NCBI RefSeq assembly: GCF_018219455.1
Contig: NZ_CP056122.1
Location: 2,232,001 to 2,296,000 of the forward strand
DNA length: 64,000 nt
DNA from: Moritella sp. 5
GTDB taxonomy: Bacteria; Pseudomonadota; Gammaproteobacteria; Enterobacterales; Moritellaceae
Reading direction: 5' to 3'
Numbering within the stretch: the first letter of the stretch is position 1; each line of letters starts with the position of its first letter. The notes below the pieces were generated by a model. That model saw only the letters and a list, made by a program, of their open reading frames with translations, was not told the origin of the DNA and ran no database searches. Positions 1 through 10,174 of the stretch are shown here, in pieces. The translations under genes were made by a program, and so were the position numbers.

Positions 1-10
1 AGTATATGCA

Positions 11-850
11 ATGACATTAGCAGCAATTGATTACCGCGCAGAGAACAGCGCTGAAGCGTTTGTAAAATCGCTTCGTGAAACAGGTTTTGGTGTATTAACT
101 AATCACCCGATTAATCCGGAATTAGTTCGAACTATTTATACTGAATGGCAAGCGTTTTTCGAAACAGAAGAAAAACATGATTTCTTATTTAAACCTGAAA
201 CGCAAGATGGTTTTTTCCCTGCAACTGTTTCTGAAACAGCAAAAGGCCACAGTGTTAAAGATATTAAAGAATATTTCCATGTATATACTTGGGGCCGTAT
301 TCCTGAGTCATTAAAAGAGAATATTCTAGCGTATTACGAGCAAGCAAATGCACTTGCCGCTGAGCTACTTGATTGGGTTGAAGAATTTTCACCTGCCGAT
401 GTGTCTGCTACATACAGCATGCCATTGTCAAAAATGGTTGAAGAAAGCTCGCTTACGCTACTACGCGTATTACATTACCCACCAATGACGGGCGATGAAG
501 AAATGGGTGCTATTCGAGCAGCGGCACATGAAGATATTAACATGTTAACAGTGTTACCTGCTGCTAATGAGCCAGGTTTACAAGTACAGAAACAAGATGG
601 TAGCTGGTTAGATGTACCAAGTGATTTTGGTAACATCATTATTAACATTGGTGACATGCTGCAAGAAGCATCGGGTGGTTATTTTCCATCGACAACGCAC
701 CGAGTGATAAACCCTGAAGGTGCTGATATGACTAAAGCGCGTGTTTCGCTACCGCTATTTTTACACCCTAATTCAGAGGTTGTATTATCAGAGCGTTATA
801 CCGCAGGTGAATATTTAACAGAAAGACTGCGTGAGCTAGGTGTTCTTTAA
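11..850 (+). CDS. 2-oxoglutarate/Fe(II)-dependent oxygenase, isopenicillin N synthase-like
   Basis: The 279-residue product has the layout of the isopenicillin N synthase/2OG-Fe(II) oxygenase superfamily: an N-terminal DIOX_N-like part (about 5-110) and a C-terminal double-stranded beta-helix. The Fe(II) ligands are visible as HED in AAHEDINMLTVL and the later His in STTHRVINP. The RVSLPLF segment supplies the Arg-x-Ser that binds 2-oxoglutarate in this family. The substrate cannot be told from sequence; relatives hydroxylate or desaturate small molecules. The reading frame is open to the left edge of the window, so the true start could lie upstream; no ribosome site can be assessed. It is convergent with cdd. 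Confidence 0.85.
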   Translation: MTLAAIDYRAENSAEAFVKSLRETGFGVLTNHPINPELVRTIYTEWQAFFETEEKHDFLFKPETQDGFFPATVSETAKGHSVKDIKEYFHVYTWGRIPESLKENILAYYEQANALAAELLDWVEEFSPADVSATYSMPLSKMVEESSLTLLRVLHYPPMTGDEEMGAIRAAAHEDINMLTVLPAANEPGLQVQKQDGSWLDVPSDFGNIIINIGDMLQEASGGYFPSTTHRVINPEGADMTKARVSLPLFLHPNSEVVLSERYTAGEYLTERLRELGVL

Positions 851-923
851 CATTCTAGACTAAAAGTATTTAATAACGAAAACATCAAGTATTGCTCGGA
901 TAGTTGATGTTTTCGTTTATTGT

Positions 924-1838
924 TTAACTTGCTAATAAGTATTGATAATTCACAACGCCTATTTCAGATACCAATACTTGTGTTGCTTGTGCATGACTCA
1001 TCTTCGTTTCTGCTTTTTCAACCAAGATCATCGCCTCAATATCGGCCAATTCAAATCCCGCTAAATTCAAATTAATTAACACGGATTGCAGTGGTGATAG
1101 CGATGGATTAAATGCCGCATTCTCAATGTAACGACCTGTAATTACAGTACCTGATGTTGTTCTTAACGCGATGCCAGCATGGCAATGGCTGTAGGGTGCA
1201 TAGCTTGTATTTACTGCTTGAAGTGCGACCTCAGTAAGTGTTGAATTATGACCACTAATTGCGGATGCTGAGTCGCTACTAAGTGTCAACGATACCGCTT
1301 CTGCAGTAAGAAGGGGAGAGGTTACACCTAAGTCACTTGGGCCAAATGAATCGGGTAATAGGGCTGACAGTGGTTTGCTACCGCTGGCTTCAAGGTTCAC
1401 AATTAATTCGTTGGCACAGCTTAATTCATTCATAAACTGGCGGCAGTGACCACAGGGGCTTGCGGTAATTGTAATATCTAAAATTTCAGTTTCATGGTGA
1501 CTAAATACATTATTGATAGCGGCTTGTTCAGCATGAACACTGTTGAATAATGCTTGATTCGAAAATTCATAGTTAGCACCGAAATACAGATTACCAGATC
1601 CTGCTCGTGCAATTGCGCCGACATTAAATTCAGAGATCGGTGCAACAGAATAGGCAGCAGCGAGGGGTAACAAACTGAATAATAATTCAGGTGTTTCAAG
1701 TGCTGAATGCAGTTGTAATAAATCGACATCGGCAGCGCTAATGACACCTTTAAAATCAGGTTTAGAGATTATAGGTAGAACATGGCTTTGAAGTGATGTC
1801 GGTAAACTGGAAAGTGCTGTTTGAAGATTTTTTTTCAT
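924..1838 (-). CDS. cdd: Cytidine deaminase
   Basis: This 304-residue protein matches the long, two-domain enterobacterial-type cytidine deaminase (about 294 residues in E. coli). It deaminates cytidine and deoxycytidine to uridine and deoxyuridine in pyrimidine salvage. The zinc site is clear: HAEQAAINN gives the His and catalytic Glu, and SPCGHCRQF gives the two Cys ligands. The C-terminal half is the degenerate, non-catalytic copy expected of this subclass. The start follows an AAGG site 9 bases away. A strong hairpin with a U-rich tail ends just upstream of that site, so expression may be controlled by attenuation or come from a promoter inside the hairpin. Confidence 0.95.
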   Translation of the reverse strand: MKKNLQTALSSLPTSLQSHVLPIISKPDFKGVISAADVDLLQLHSALETPELLFSLLPLAAAYSVAPISEFNVGAIARAGSGNLYFGANYEFSNQALFNSVHAEQAAINNVFSHHETEILDITITASPCGHCRQFMNELSCANELIVNLEASGSKPLSALLPDSFGPSDLGVTSPLLTAEAVSLTLSSDSASAISGHNSTLTEVALQAVNTSYAPYSHCHAGIALRTTSGTVITGRYIENAAFNPSLSPLQSVLINLNLAGFELADIEAMILVEKAETKMSHAQATQVLVSEIGVVNYQYLLAS

Positions 1839-1853
1839 AAAAATTGGCCTTAT

Positions 1854-1902
1854 TAAAAAGTGGCACTGAATAGAGAATTAAATTCTATCTGAGTGCCACT
1901 TT
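1854..1902 (-). terminator. Hairpin with U-tract between rlmI and cdd
   Basis: Read on the minus strand, AAAGTGGCACT pairs perfectly with AGTGCCACTTT, and the 24-base interior can extend the stem. A run of five T follows. It would end the rlmI transcript. It sits about 15 bases before the cdd start, immediately ahead of the cdd ribosome site, so it may also act as a leader attenuator for cdd. Confidence 0.75.
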
Positions 1903-1941
1903 GCAACTAAATCCAATTTATTACAAGATCAAAGCTCTAAA

Positions 1942-3132
1942 TTATAAAACTTTTAGTACTAAACCGTTTAGATAATAACCTTCTGGATAGAAGCTAGCCG
2001 TTGGGTGATCACCTGCTTGTGATAAACGTTCAACGATATAAGCATCACGACCAGCATCCAGTGCTGCATCCGCAACAATTTTCTGGAATAAACCATCTTC
2101 CATAAGGCCTGAACATGAGAATGTTAACAGTGTGCCGCCTGGCTTAAGTACTTGCATTGCCACAAAGTTGATGTCTTTATAACCACGACAAGCACCTTTC
2201 ATTTGCGCTTTGTTTTCTGCAAATTTAGGTGGGTCAAGAATGATCGTATCAAATGTACGACCTTCTTCACGGTATTTACGTAGTAGTTTGAATACGTCAG
2301 CACGTTCGAATTCTGCTTTTGAAATGTCTAATTCGTTGTGTTCCATATTACGCTTTGCAATGTCTAGCGCAGGTTGTGATAAATCAACATTAGTGATTGA
2401 TTTTGCGCCAGCTTGTAGTGCGTAAACACCAAAACCACCCGTGTAAGAGAAGCAGTTAAGCACGTCTTTGCCTTTTGCATATTTTGCAGCTGCTTTACGG
2501 TTATCACGTTGATCAAGGTAGAAACCAGTTTTGTGGCCACCTTTAATATCAACTTCAATTTTAACGCCATTTTCTTCAATGATAACTACTTCTGGTGGCT
2601 CTTCACCTTTAAGAACACCTTGTACTAGCTCTAGGCCTTCTTTTTTACGTACGGCTACATCTGAACGTTCGTAGATACTGCACTCTGGGTAAAGAACGCT
2701 TAATGCTGCAACAAGTGTTTCACGGTGAAAGTCTGCACCCGCTGATAATAACTGACATACTAAGAAATCGTTGTAACGATCGATTGTGATACCTGGAAGG
2801 CTATCAGATTCAGCTGCGATTAAACGGTAGCCAGTTAGGCCTTTTTCTTCGATTAACTCATCACGTAATGATTGCGCTTGTTTGATGCGCTTTTCAAAGA
2901 ATGCTTGATCGATTTCTACGCCACGGTCGTAATGCCACACTCGTACACGAATTTGAGATTCTGGAGAGTAGCTACCAGATGCTAGCCATTCACCGCCGGC
3001 ACTCATGATATCAACTGTGTCACCAGCTGTTGCTTCGCCTTTCACTTTTGAAACTGCGCCAGAGAAGATCCACGGGTGTCTACGTTTAAGTGCTTTTTCT
3101 TTGCCTTTAGCAAGGATAATTTGAGCTGTCAT
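1942..3132 (-). CDS. rlmI: 23S rRNA m5C1962 methyltransferase RlmI
   Basis: The 396-residue product has the RlmI architecture: an N-terminal PUA RNA-binding domain (about 1-85, with [19 protein letters not shown]), a central RlmI-like domain and a C-terminal Rossmann SAM-dependent methyltransferase. The SAM-binding motif is [15 protein letters not shown], and the ILDPPKFAE motif lies in the substrate/catalytic site. E. coli RlmI (396 residues) methylates C1962 of 23S rRNA. The gene stands alone, with metG terminated just upstream and its own terminator before cdd. Confidence 0.93.
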   Translation of the reverse strand: MTAQIILAKGKEKALKRRHPWIFSGAVSKVKGEATAGDTVDIMSAGGEWLASGSYSPESQIRVRVWHYDRGVEIDQAFFEKRIKQAQSLRDELIEEKGLTGYRLIAAESDSLPGITIDRYNDFLVCQLLSAGADFHRETLVAALSVLYPECSIYERSDVAVRKKEGLELVQGVLKGEEPPEVVIIEENGVKIEVDIKGGHKTGFYLDQRDNRKAAAKYAKGKDVLNCFSYTGGFGVYALQAGAKSITNVDLSQPALDIAKRNMEHNELDISKAEFERADVFKLLRKYREEGRTFDTIILDPPKFAENKAQMKGACRGYKDINFVAMQVLKPGGTLLTFSCSGLMEDGLFQKIVADAALDAGRDAYIVERLSQAGDHPTASFYPEGYYLNGLVLKVL

Positions 3133-3161
3133 TTAAATCTCTTATTCTTCTATAGTAGATA

Positions 3162-3191
3162 GATAAAAAGGGACTCAGTGTGAGTCCCTTT
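3162..3191 (-). terminator. Rho-independent terminator of metG
   Basis: On the minus strand AAAGGGACTCA, a three-base loop and TGAGTCCCTTT form a perfect stem followed by more T. It lies downstream of the metG stop and upstream of the rlmI start. Confidence 0.85.
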
Positions 3192-3243
3192 AAAGTTAGT
3201 GATAATAATAGCGATGAAACACTATTTTTATGACTAAACCGTC

Positions 3244-5310
3244 TTACATTACGCGCATGCCAGGTTCAGAACCTTCATCCGGGTTTAGTACGAAAATATC
3301 GCTGCCGCCAGGGCCTGCAGCAAGTACCATACCTTCTGACATACCAAACTTCATCTTACGTGGTGCTAAGTTAGCAACCATAACCGTTAAGCGACCTTCA
3401 AGTTGCTCTGGTTCGTAAGCTGATTTGATACCAGCAAATACTTGACGCGTTTCGCCGCCTACATCTAAGGTTAGCTTAAGTAATTTCTTAGCGCCTTCAA
3501 CATGTTCAGCTTTTACAATTTTAGCAATACGTAAGTCAACTTTTGCAAAATCATCAAATGCGATCATTTCACCAATTGGCTCATCTTTAAGGTGCTTATC
3601 AGAAGCAAGATCAAGCGGTGTTTCTTCAACAACAACTTCTTCTTTCTCTTCTTCAGCAACTACTAAGTTTTGTTTAGATGCTTCAACCATCGTTTCAACT
3701 TTGTCCATGTCAACACGTTGCATTAACGGTTTGAACTTGTTGATCTCGTGGTCTGTTAATGCTGTTTTGTAGCTATCCCAATTGAAATCATCGTTTAAGA
3801 ATTTTTCAACTTCAGCAACCATTTCTGGTAATACTGGCTTCAAGTAAACTGATAGGATACGGAATAAGTTGATACCCATTGTACAAACAAGGTGCGCTTC
3901 GGCTTCACAGCCTTCTTGCTTAACAAGTTGCCACGGTGCTTTGTCTGCAATGTATGCATTTGCTTTATCAGCAAGTGCCATGATTTCTTTAATCGCTTTG
4001 CTAAAATCACGTGTTTCGTAATATTGAGCAATAGTATCACCAGCAGCAACGAATTCAGCTAATAATTCAGGTTCTGAGATTTCGCTTGCTAGTTTTGCAT
4101 CAAAACGTTTGTAGATGAAGCCAGCAGTACGACTTGCAAGATTCACTACTTTACCAACAACGTCAGAGTTTACGCGTTGTGCAAAATCTTCTAGATTTAA
4201 ATCTAGATCAACAATCTTGTTACTGAGTTTTGCTGCGTAGTAATAACGTAGGTATTCTGGGTTTAGGTTGTCTAGGTAAGTACGCGCCATAATAAATGTA
4301 CCGCGTGATTTAGACATTTTCTTACCGTTTACAGTAACAAAACCGTGTGCAAATACAGCTGTTGGCTTACGGAAACCCGTGCCTTCAAGCATTGCTGGCC
4401 AGAATAGGCTGTGGAAGTTAACGATGTCTTTACCAATGAAGTGATAAAGTTCAGTCGTTGAATCCTTTTTGAAGTACTCGTCAAAATCAAGATCGTCACG
4501 ACGATCACAAAGGTTTTTGAAACTACCCATGTAACCGATTGGCGCGTCTAACCAAACGTAGAAGAATTTACCTGGCGCATCAGGGATTTCGAAACCAAAG
4601 TAAGGTGCATCACGGCTGATATCCCACTGTTGCAGGCCAGCTTCAAACCATTCAGCAAGTTTATTCGCGATTTCGTCTTGTAATGTACCTGAGCGTGTCC
4701 ATGCTTGTAACATGTCAGCAAATGCAGGTAGATCAAAGAAGTAATGCTCTGAATCTTTAAGAATTGGTTCTGCGCCTGAAACAACTGATTTTGGAGAGAT
4801 TAAATCAGTTGGAGAATACGTTGCGCCACAGTTGTCGCAGTTATCACCATTTTGATCTTCACTCTTACATTCTGGGCAGATACCTTTAACAAAACGATCT
4901 GGTAAGAACATTTGTTTTTCAGGATCGAATAGCTGTGAAATTACACGTGTTTTGATATGACCATTGTCGCGTAGACGCGTGTAGATCATGCTTGCAAGTT
5001 CACGGTTTTCATCACTGTGCGTTGAATGATAGTTATCAAAACCAACATTGAAATCAGCAAAATCAGCCATATGCTCAATTTTAGTCTGCGCGATCATTGC
5101 TTCCGGCGTAATACCGCGCTCTTGCGCTTTAAGCATGATAGGCGTGCCGTGGGCGTCATCTGCACATACATATGTACATGTGTGGCCACGTTGCTTTTGG
5201 AAACGAACCCAGATGTCAGTCTGGATATACTCAAGCATATGACCTAAGTGAATAGGGCCATTGGCATAGGGTAATGCGCTTGTTACTAAGATTTTGCGTT
5301 CTGATGTCAT
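3244..5310 (-). CDS. metG: Methionyl-tRNA synthetase
   Basis: The enzyme charges tRNA-Met with methionine. Visible class I signatures are the HLGH version of HIGH near the N terminus and KMSKS in the middle. A knuckle [17 protein letters not shown] provides the zinc ligands. A C-terminal EMAP/Trbp111-type tRNA-binding domain ([14 protein letters not shown] onward) promotes dimerisation in the family. The open frame extends 44 codons further upstream to 5442, but E. coli MetG begins in the same place as [18 protein letters not shown], so 5310 is chosen (688 residues; E. coli 677). Another ATG at 5325 is possible; neither has a strong ribosome site. It is divergent from apbC. Confidence 0.96.
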   Translation of the reverse strand: MTSERKILVTSALPYANGPIHLGHMLEYIQTDIWVRFQKQRGHTCTYVCADDAHGTPIMLKAQERGITPEAMIAQTKIEHMADFADFNVGFDNYHSTHSDENRELASMIYTRLRDNGHIKTRVISQLFDPEKQMFLPDRFVKGICPECKSEDQNGDNCDNCGATYSPTDLISPKSVVSGAEPILKDSEHYFFDLPAFADMLQAWTRSGTLQDEIANKLAEWFEAGLQQWDISRDAPYFGFEIPDAPGKFFYVWLDAPIGYMGSFKNLCDRRDDLDFDEYFKKDSTTELYHFIGKDIVNFHSLFWPAMLEGTGFRKPTAVFAHGFVTVNGKKMSKSRGTFIMARTYLDNLNPEYLRYYYAAKLSNKIVDLDLNLEDFAQRVNSDVVGKVVNLASRTAGFIYKRFDAKLASEISEPELLAEFVAAGDTIAQYYETRDFSKAIKEIMALADKANAYIADKAPWQLVKQEGCEAEAHLVCTMGINLFRILSVYLKPVLPEMVAEVEKFLNDDFNWDSYKTALTDHEINKFKPLMQRVDMDKVETMVEASKQNLVVAEEEKEEVVVEETPLDLASDKHLKDEPIGEMIAFDDFAKVDLRIAKIVKAEHVEGAKKLLKLTLDVGGETRQVFAGIKSAYEPEQLEGRLTVMVANLAPRKMKFGMSEGMVLAAGPGGSDIFVLNPDEGSEPGMRVM

Positions 5311-5513
5311 AAAAATCTGATTCATCTTGTGGTGAAAAATAAAGTTATCCGATGTTACCTGATACGACTTATAAAGCATAGATGTTAGGCTAAAAACCCT
5401 GCGTTTTTTAGCGTATTTATTTGTGATTCTTTGCTTTATCATTGATATAGTAGATTAATAAAGTATAAATGCTTAAAAGCTAAACACTTACAAGCTTAAA
5501 TTAAGAGGCGGTT

Positions 5514-6590
5514 ATGGATATAGCAAAGATCACTCAGCTCGTTGGTATTTTTCAACCTAAAAATTGGTTGAAAAATATTGCTGACAGTAATGTATTAGAA
5601 ACAATTAGCAACAAGGATGGTTGTGTTGAGATCCAGATACGGTTACCGTTTCCATCGTTGGATTTTGAAAGCGAAGTTAAAACCAAGTTAGAACCAAAAG
5701 TAGCACTCATGAAGGGCGTGGAAAGCGTTCAGTGGATGATAACATTAGATATTGCGACCTTAGCCCGTTGTAACGATGCGCCAGCTATTCACGGTGTGAA
5801 AAATGTGATTGCGGTTGCCTCAGGTAAAGGTGGAGTGGGTAAGTCAACTACAACTGTTAATACAGCGCTCGCATTGGCTAAAATGGGGGCGAAAGTCGGT
5901 ATCATGGACGCGGATATCTATGGCCCTTCAATTCCCCTCATGCTTGGTGTAAGCGAATCTCGCCCTGAAGCATACGATGGTAATACCATGACTGCGATCA
6001 AGGCCCATGGTTTAGCGGTTAATAGTATTGGTTTTATTGCACTAAATGATCAAGCGATGATTTGGCGTGGTCCAATGGCAAGTAAAGCTTTAATGCAGTT
6101 ACTCGGTGAAACACATTGGGGTGAACTTGATTATCTATTTATTGATATGCCACCGGGTACGGGTGATATTCAATTAACCTTGAGTCAAAATATTCCAGTA
6201 ACGGGTGCATTGATCGTATCAACACCACAAGATGTTGCGCTTGCTGATGCTGCCAAAGGTATTAGCATGTTCAGACAAGTGAAAGTACCTGTATTGGGTG
6301 TTGTCGAAAACATGAGTACGCATATCTGTAGTAACTGCGGGCACGAAGAAGCAATTTTTGGCACGGGTGGTGTGGTTAAAATGGCCGCACGTTTTGACAC
6401 AGAATGTGTGGCTCAACTACCGTTACATATTGACTTGCGTGCGGATATAGATGCGGGTACACCAACCGTTGCTGCACGACCTGACTCTGAGTTTGCAGCT
6501 GTCTATACGCAACTAGCAAATGACATTGTGAGTAAAATGTTTTTTCAAACGCACACAATATCAACAGAGATACCGATTAAGCTAACGTAA
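5514..6590 (+). CDS. apbC: Iron-sulfur cluster carrier ATPase, Mrp/ApbC family
   Basis: The 358-residue protein belongs to the Mrp/NBP35 P-loop family that carries Fe-S clusters to target apoproteins. It begins with a MIP18-like domain (about 1-85). The ATPase follows, with the deviant Walker A GKGGVGKST, then the MDADIYGPSIP and DMPPGTGD segments. The cluster-binding CxxC is present as HICSNCG. AGAGG before the ATG supports the start. Its divergence from metG is the same order as in many gammaproteobacteria, including E. coli. Confidence 0.94.
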   Translation: MDIAKITQLVGIFQPKNWLKNIADSNVLETISNKDGCVEIQIRLPFPSLDFESEVKTKLEPKVALMKGVESVQWMITLDIATLARCNDAPAIHGVKNVIAVASGKGGVGKSTTTVNTALALAKMGAKVGIMDADIYGPSIPLMLGVSESRPEAYDGNTMTAIKAHGLAVNSIGFIALNDQAMIWRGPMASKALMQLLGETHWGELDYLFIDMPPGTGDIQLTLSQNIPVTGALIVSTPQDVALADAAKGISMFRQVKVPVLGVVENMSTHICSNCGHEEAIFGTGGVVKMAARFDTECVAQLPLHIDLRADIDAGTPTVAARPDSEFAAVYTQLANDIVSKMFFQTHTISTEIPIKLT

Positions 6591-6625
6591 TGTAGGTACT
6601 TTTGTATCTTACTATTGCTATTTTT

Positions 6626-6666
6626 TAACTTATTATAGGTATTTACTAACTTATTGTAGGTATTTT
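6626..6666. repeat. Two tandem 21-bp repeats upstream of udk
   Basis: TAACTTATTRTAGGTATTT occurs twice head to tail with a 21-bp period in the apbC-udk spacer. An earlier degenerate piece (TGTAGGTACTTTTG, about 6591) resembles its end. Function is unknown; the two-helical-turn spacing would suit a repeated protein-binding site. Confidence 0.6.
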
Positions 6667-6741
6667 TCGGTTTACTCTAGAATGACAGACTATAAATTTC
6701 TATAATAACGGGGTCTTAAGCCCTAACGGATCATTTTATAA

Positions 6742-7386
6742 ATGAATAATAAATCTAACTCTTGTGTGATCATCGCGATCGCAGGTGCTTCTGCATCTGG
6801 AAAAAGCCTACTTTCTTCAACAATCTACAACGAACTTGTTGCAGAGTTTGGCGAGTCACAAATTGCAGTCATTACTGAAGATTGTTATTACCGTGATCAA
6901 AGTCACCTCGAGATGGAAGACCGAGTTAAAACAAATTATGACCATCCACAAGCGATGGATCATAAATTATTGTGCAGTCATTTACAGGGTTTGAGTGACG
7001 GTAAAGCAGTTGAAATTCCAACGTACAGCTATACAGAACATACGCGTATGGCTGAGACGACTAAGTTGACACCCAAAAAAGTGATCATTTTAGAAGGTAT
7101 TTTGTTACTGACAGATCCAGCTATCCGTAACATTATTCACGCAAGTGTATTTATGGATACACCGTTAGACATCTGTTTTGTACGTCGTTTACAGCGTGAT
7201 GTTGCTGAACGTGGCAGAACAATGGAATCGGTAATTGAGCAATACAATGACACGGTTCGTCCAATGTTCTTACAGTTTATTGAGCCATCAAAACAATATG
7301 CGGATCTTATTGTTCCGCGCGGTGGTAAAAACCGTTTCGCGATTGATACATTAAAAGCAAAAATTTGTCAGTTATTGAACGACTAA
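6742..7386 (+). CDS. udk: Uridine/cytidine kinase
   Basis: This 214-residue P-loop kinase (E. coli Udk 213) phosphorylates uridine and cytidine to UMP and CMP in salvage. It shows Walker A GASASGKS near residue 15, the ITEDCYYRD nucleoside-binding segment, DHPQAMD, and the [14 protein letters not shown] lid region. It is followed 29 bases later by dcd in the same direction, making a probable pyrimidine operon, possibly with apbC upstream. Confidence 0.95.
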   Translation: MNNKSNSCVIIAIAGASASGKSLLSSTIYNELVAEFGESQIAVITEDCYYRDQSHLEMEDRVKTNYDHPQAMDHKLLCSHLQGLSDGKAVEIPTYSYTEHTRMAETTKLTPKKVIILEGILLLTDPAIRNIIHASVFMDTPLDICFVRRLQRDVAERGRTMESVIEQYNDTVRPMFLQFIEPSKQYADLIVPRGGKNRFAIDTLKAKICQLLND

Positions 7387-7415
7387 TAACGTAGCACCTA
7401 TTAAAGAGAGAAAAC

Positions 7416-8018
7416 ATGCGCCTGTGCGATACAGATATTGAAAAATACTTAGATGATGGTCGAATTGCGATAGAACCAAGGCCTGAACAAAGTAAAATTA
7501 GTGGCGTAAGCGTTGATGTTACTTTAGGTCATGAATTCCGAGTATTCCAAGCACATAACGCGCCTTACATTGATTTGAGTGGTCCAAAAGAAGAAGTGGC
7601 TACTCAACTTGATAAAGTAATGAGTGATGAAATTGTAGTGCCTGACGGTGAAGCCTTTATTTTACATCCAGGTGAATTTGCTTTATCTGTGACGTTTGAA
7701 AAAGTAACGTTACCAGCAGATATCGTTGGTTGGTTAGATGGACGGTCATCATTAGCACGTCTTGGTCTTATGGTACATGTAACAGCACACCGTATTGATC
7801 CAGGCTGGTCTGGTCGTATCGTACTTGAATTTTATAACAGTGGTAAGTTGCCGCTAGCACTACGTCCGAAAATGACTATTGCAGCGTTAAACTTTGAAAC
7901 ACTGACCGCGCCTGCTGCACGTCCTTACAATCAACGTAAAGATGCCAAGTATAAAAACCAGCATGGTGCTGATTCAAGTCGTATTAATCAAGATGATAAT
8001 GACAATCAAAGTGCATAA
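7416..8018 (+). CDS. dcd: dCTP deaminase
   Basis: The 200-residue product matches the trimeric dCTP deaminase (E. coli 193) that converts dCTP to dUTP as the main route to dTMP in enterics. The family signature [14 protein letters not shown] is present, as is [15 protein letters not shown], which contains the catalytic Glu region. The C-terminal tail after the conserved [14 protein letters not shown] is a polar, slightly longer extension. A GAGAG ribosome site precedes the ATG. A terminator follows. Confidence 0.96.
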   Translation: MRLCDTDIEKYLDDGRIAIEPRPEQSKISGVSVDVTLGHEFRVFQAHNAPYIDLSGPKEEVATQLDKVMSDEIVVPDGEAFILHPGEFALSVTFEKVTLPADIVGWLDGRSSLARLGLMVHVTAHRIDPGWSGRIVLEFYNSGKLPLALRPKMTIAALNFETLTAPAARPYNQRKDAKYKNQHGADSSRINQDDNDNQSA

Positions 8019-8090
8019 TGGTTACTCAGTAATATAATGAGTAGCAATTGGTATAGCAGTTAATATATCACTTAATTAAAATACAAAAAT

Positions 8091-8123
8091 GCCCATCACC
8101 GTTAAAGTGATGGGCATTTTTTT
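8091..8123. terminator. Bidirectional terminator between dcd and the yjiH-like gene
   Basis: GCCCATCAC and GTGATGGGC form a perfect 9-bp stem with a 7-base loop. It is followed by seven T on the plus strand and preceded by five A, so it can serve both converging genes. Confidence 0.9.
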
Positions 8124-8158
8124 GTCTAGGTTTACTTCGTTTTCTTAGCTAATCGTAA

Positions 8159-9568
8159 TTAGAAGATTAGATGTGCAACACCAGTGATAATCGGTAGTGT
8201 TATGATTGTACGTAGTACGAAGATAATAAACAAATCAACGATATTAACCGGGATTTTACTGCCTAACAGTAATGCACCGACTTCTGACATGTAGATAAGT
8301 TGCGACACTGATACACCCGCAATAATGAAGCGAGTCATGTCATTATCGAGAGACGTAGCAAGAATACTTGGTACAAACATATCGGCAAAACCAACCACTA
8401 ACGATTCAGATGCTTGTGCAGCTTCTGGTACGTTCATGAATTGAAGGTAATACATAAATGGTTTACCAAGAATCGCAAATAGCGAGGTGTATTCTGCGAT
8501 TAACAAACCAATTGTACCTATTGCCATCACTACCGGTAAAATACCAAACACCATATGCGCCGCGTTTTTTAGACCTTCGATAAACACTGCTTGGTATGAG
8601 GTTACTTTTGATGCGCGGTCAATTGCTTGGTTAATGCCCCATGAAAAGACATTGTGACCAGCAGGAATCGATTCTAAATCATGGGCCTTTTCTGTGCCAT
8701 CTATATAGATATCTTTCTTCCAGCATAATGGCGGTAATTTAGGTACTATGATTGCAGCTACAATGCCTGATAATGTAATTGCTAAGTAATAAGGTAAGAA
8801 GTATTGCTCTAAATTCACTTGTGCGATAACAACAAGGCTGAATGTAATCGATACAGCCGAGAATGTGGTGCCAATAACGGCTGCTTCACGCTGAGTATAG
8901 AATTTTTCTTGATACTGTTTATCGGTCAGTAAGATACCTACGCTGCCATCACCTAACCAAGAGGCGATGCAGTCAACCGCTGAACGTCCTGGTAGATTGA
9001 AAATTGGACGCATAATCTTTGTACATAGCGAACCACACAGCTCCAGCAACCCAAAGTTAAGCAATAAAGGCAGTAGTAGACCTGCAAAGATGAATACTGC
9101 AAATAGAGTCGGCAGTAAGTCATTGAGCACAAGGCCACCGGTATTTTCATTCCAGATATATTCTGGACCAATCTGAAATACAGTCGCGATAGTAAACGCA
9201 CAACTGATAATTCGAATGGTTAGCCAAAGCGGTGTCGGTATGAATAACTCATGAAGGAATTTACTCTGAGTAATAAACTTAGGCTTAAGTAAAACCGCTA
9301 ATGTCGATGCCACCGCCATAAATGAAATGATGACGGTAATGATATGAAGCAAATAACCGTCTAGTGCAGCCATTAATACTTTTGCTAACAACGCGACGGG
9401 GATCGTCATGTCACCTTCATAGGTTACCGGGGTCATAAATAAAAATAAACCGATTAGTGAAGGCAGTAAAAATCGTAATACTGATTTATTACCTGTGTGT
9501 GTCTGAGCATCTGTGTTTGTTTTGTTTAGATTACGCGGTGATTCCGCGTAAATATTATTATCTTTCAT
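8159..9568 (-). CDS. YjiH-like nucleoside-recognition (Gate domain) inner membrane protein
   Basis: The 469-residue protein has a short polar N terminus (about 1-28) followed by roughly ten hydrophobic segments. The sequence around PIFNLPGRSAVDCIASWLGDGSVGILLTDKQYQ is typical of the Gate/nucleoside-recognition domain seen in YjiH, SpoIIM-like and concentrative transporter relatives. Family members are thought to move or sense small molecules, but the substrate is not known. It is alone on the minus strand, convergent with dcd and divergent from the AsmA gene across a 600-bp spacer. Family placement is reasonably firm; function is not. Confidence 0.8.
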   Translation of the reverse strand: MKDNNIYAESPRNLNKTNTDAQTHTGNKSVLRFLLPSLIGLFLFMTPVTYEGDMTIPVALLAKVLMAALDGYLLHIITVIISFMAVASTLAVLLKPKFITQSKFLHELFIPTPLWLTIRIISCAFTIATVFQIGPEYIWNENTGGLVLNDLLPTLFAVFIFAGLLLPLLLNFGLLELCGSLCTKIMRPIFNLPGRSAVDCIASWLGDGSVGILLTDKQYQEKFYTQREAAVIGTTFSAVSITFSLVVIAQVNLEQYFLPYYLAITLSGIVAAIIVPKLPPLCWKKDIYIDGTEKAHDLESIPAGHNVFSWGINQAIDRASKVTSYQAVFIEGLKNAAHMVFGILPVVMAIGTIGLLIAEYTSLFAILGKPFMYYLQFMNVPEAAQASESLVVGFADMFVPSILATSLDNDMTRFIIAGVSVSQLIYMSEVGALLLGSKIPVNIVDLFIIFVLRTIITLPIITGVAHLIF

Positions 9569-10174
9569 TTAATTGTTCCCTTTTATAGGACTAATTACTG
9601 GTTACCAGTTCGGTATAACAGTATTGTCACTAAGTATTCGATCTTCCATTTTATTTAAGGTTAGGTGTTTTTAATTGCCGTAAACTTAATTGCTGGAGAT
9701 AGTAACTGCGAATATACATGTGAGAAACATATTATTAACACCATGTGTCAGCTGTCATGAAAATAAAATTTTTTATGTTGCTTTAGGTGTTTAATGTCAC
9801 ATAAATAGGTTTTAATGTAGGCTGATTGTATTGATTAGTGTGATTTCTCTAGTCTTATATATCGGTAATTAATAGATATGCAGTAAACGTGATTATATTT
9901 TCGGGTTTTGTCTGTATTTGTGAATAATGTGTAAATAACTAAATTGATTTTATGTTCCTTTTTTAAGCTAGTTTTTTCGCATCGCTGAATATAATGAGTT
10001 CTATTCTATAATCTAAATGTACTTTGCTTAGCTTTTATCTAGGTTAGGTGTTTTATTGTTTATCTTTCTGCCTTTCTGGTAATTACATGATATTCTTAGA
10101 GTCGATAGTGTAAACATAATCTTCTATGTGTTGTCTTAGCGGATTAAGATATATTTCTATAAGGTGGTTTCAGG
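9569..10174. other. Divergent AT-rich intergenic region
   Basis: No credible gene was seen in these 606 bases. They must hold the promoters of the YjiH-like and AsmA-family genes. The motif TTAGGTGTTT occurs three times (about 9661, 9784 and 10045), all in the same orientation. No convincing FNR, CRP or PurR box was recognised. Confidence 0.6.

Noticed and set aside
2768-2780. Ter-like core GTTGTAACGA on the plus strand inside rlmI (2770-2779)
   Set aside because: It matches the TerF core but lies in a coding region that encodes the conserved DRYNDF of RlmI, and the flanks do not match Ter. Probably chance, though worth testing if the Tus of this organism is studied.
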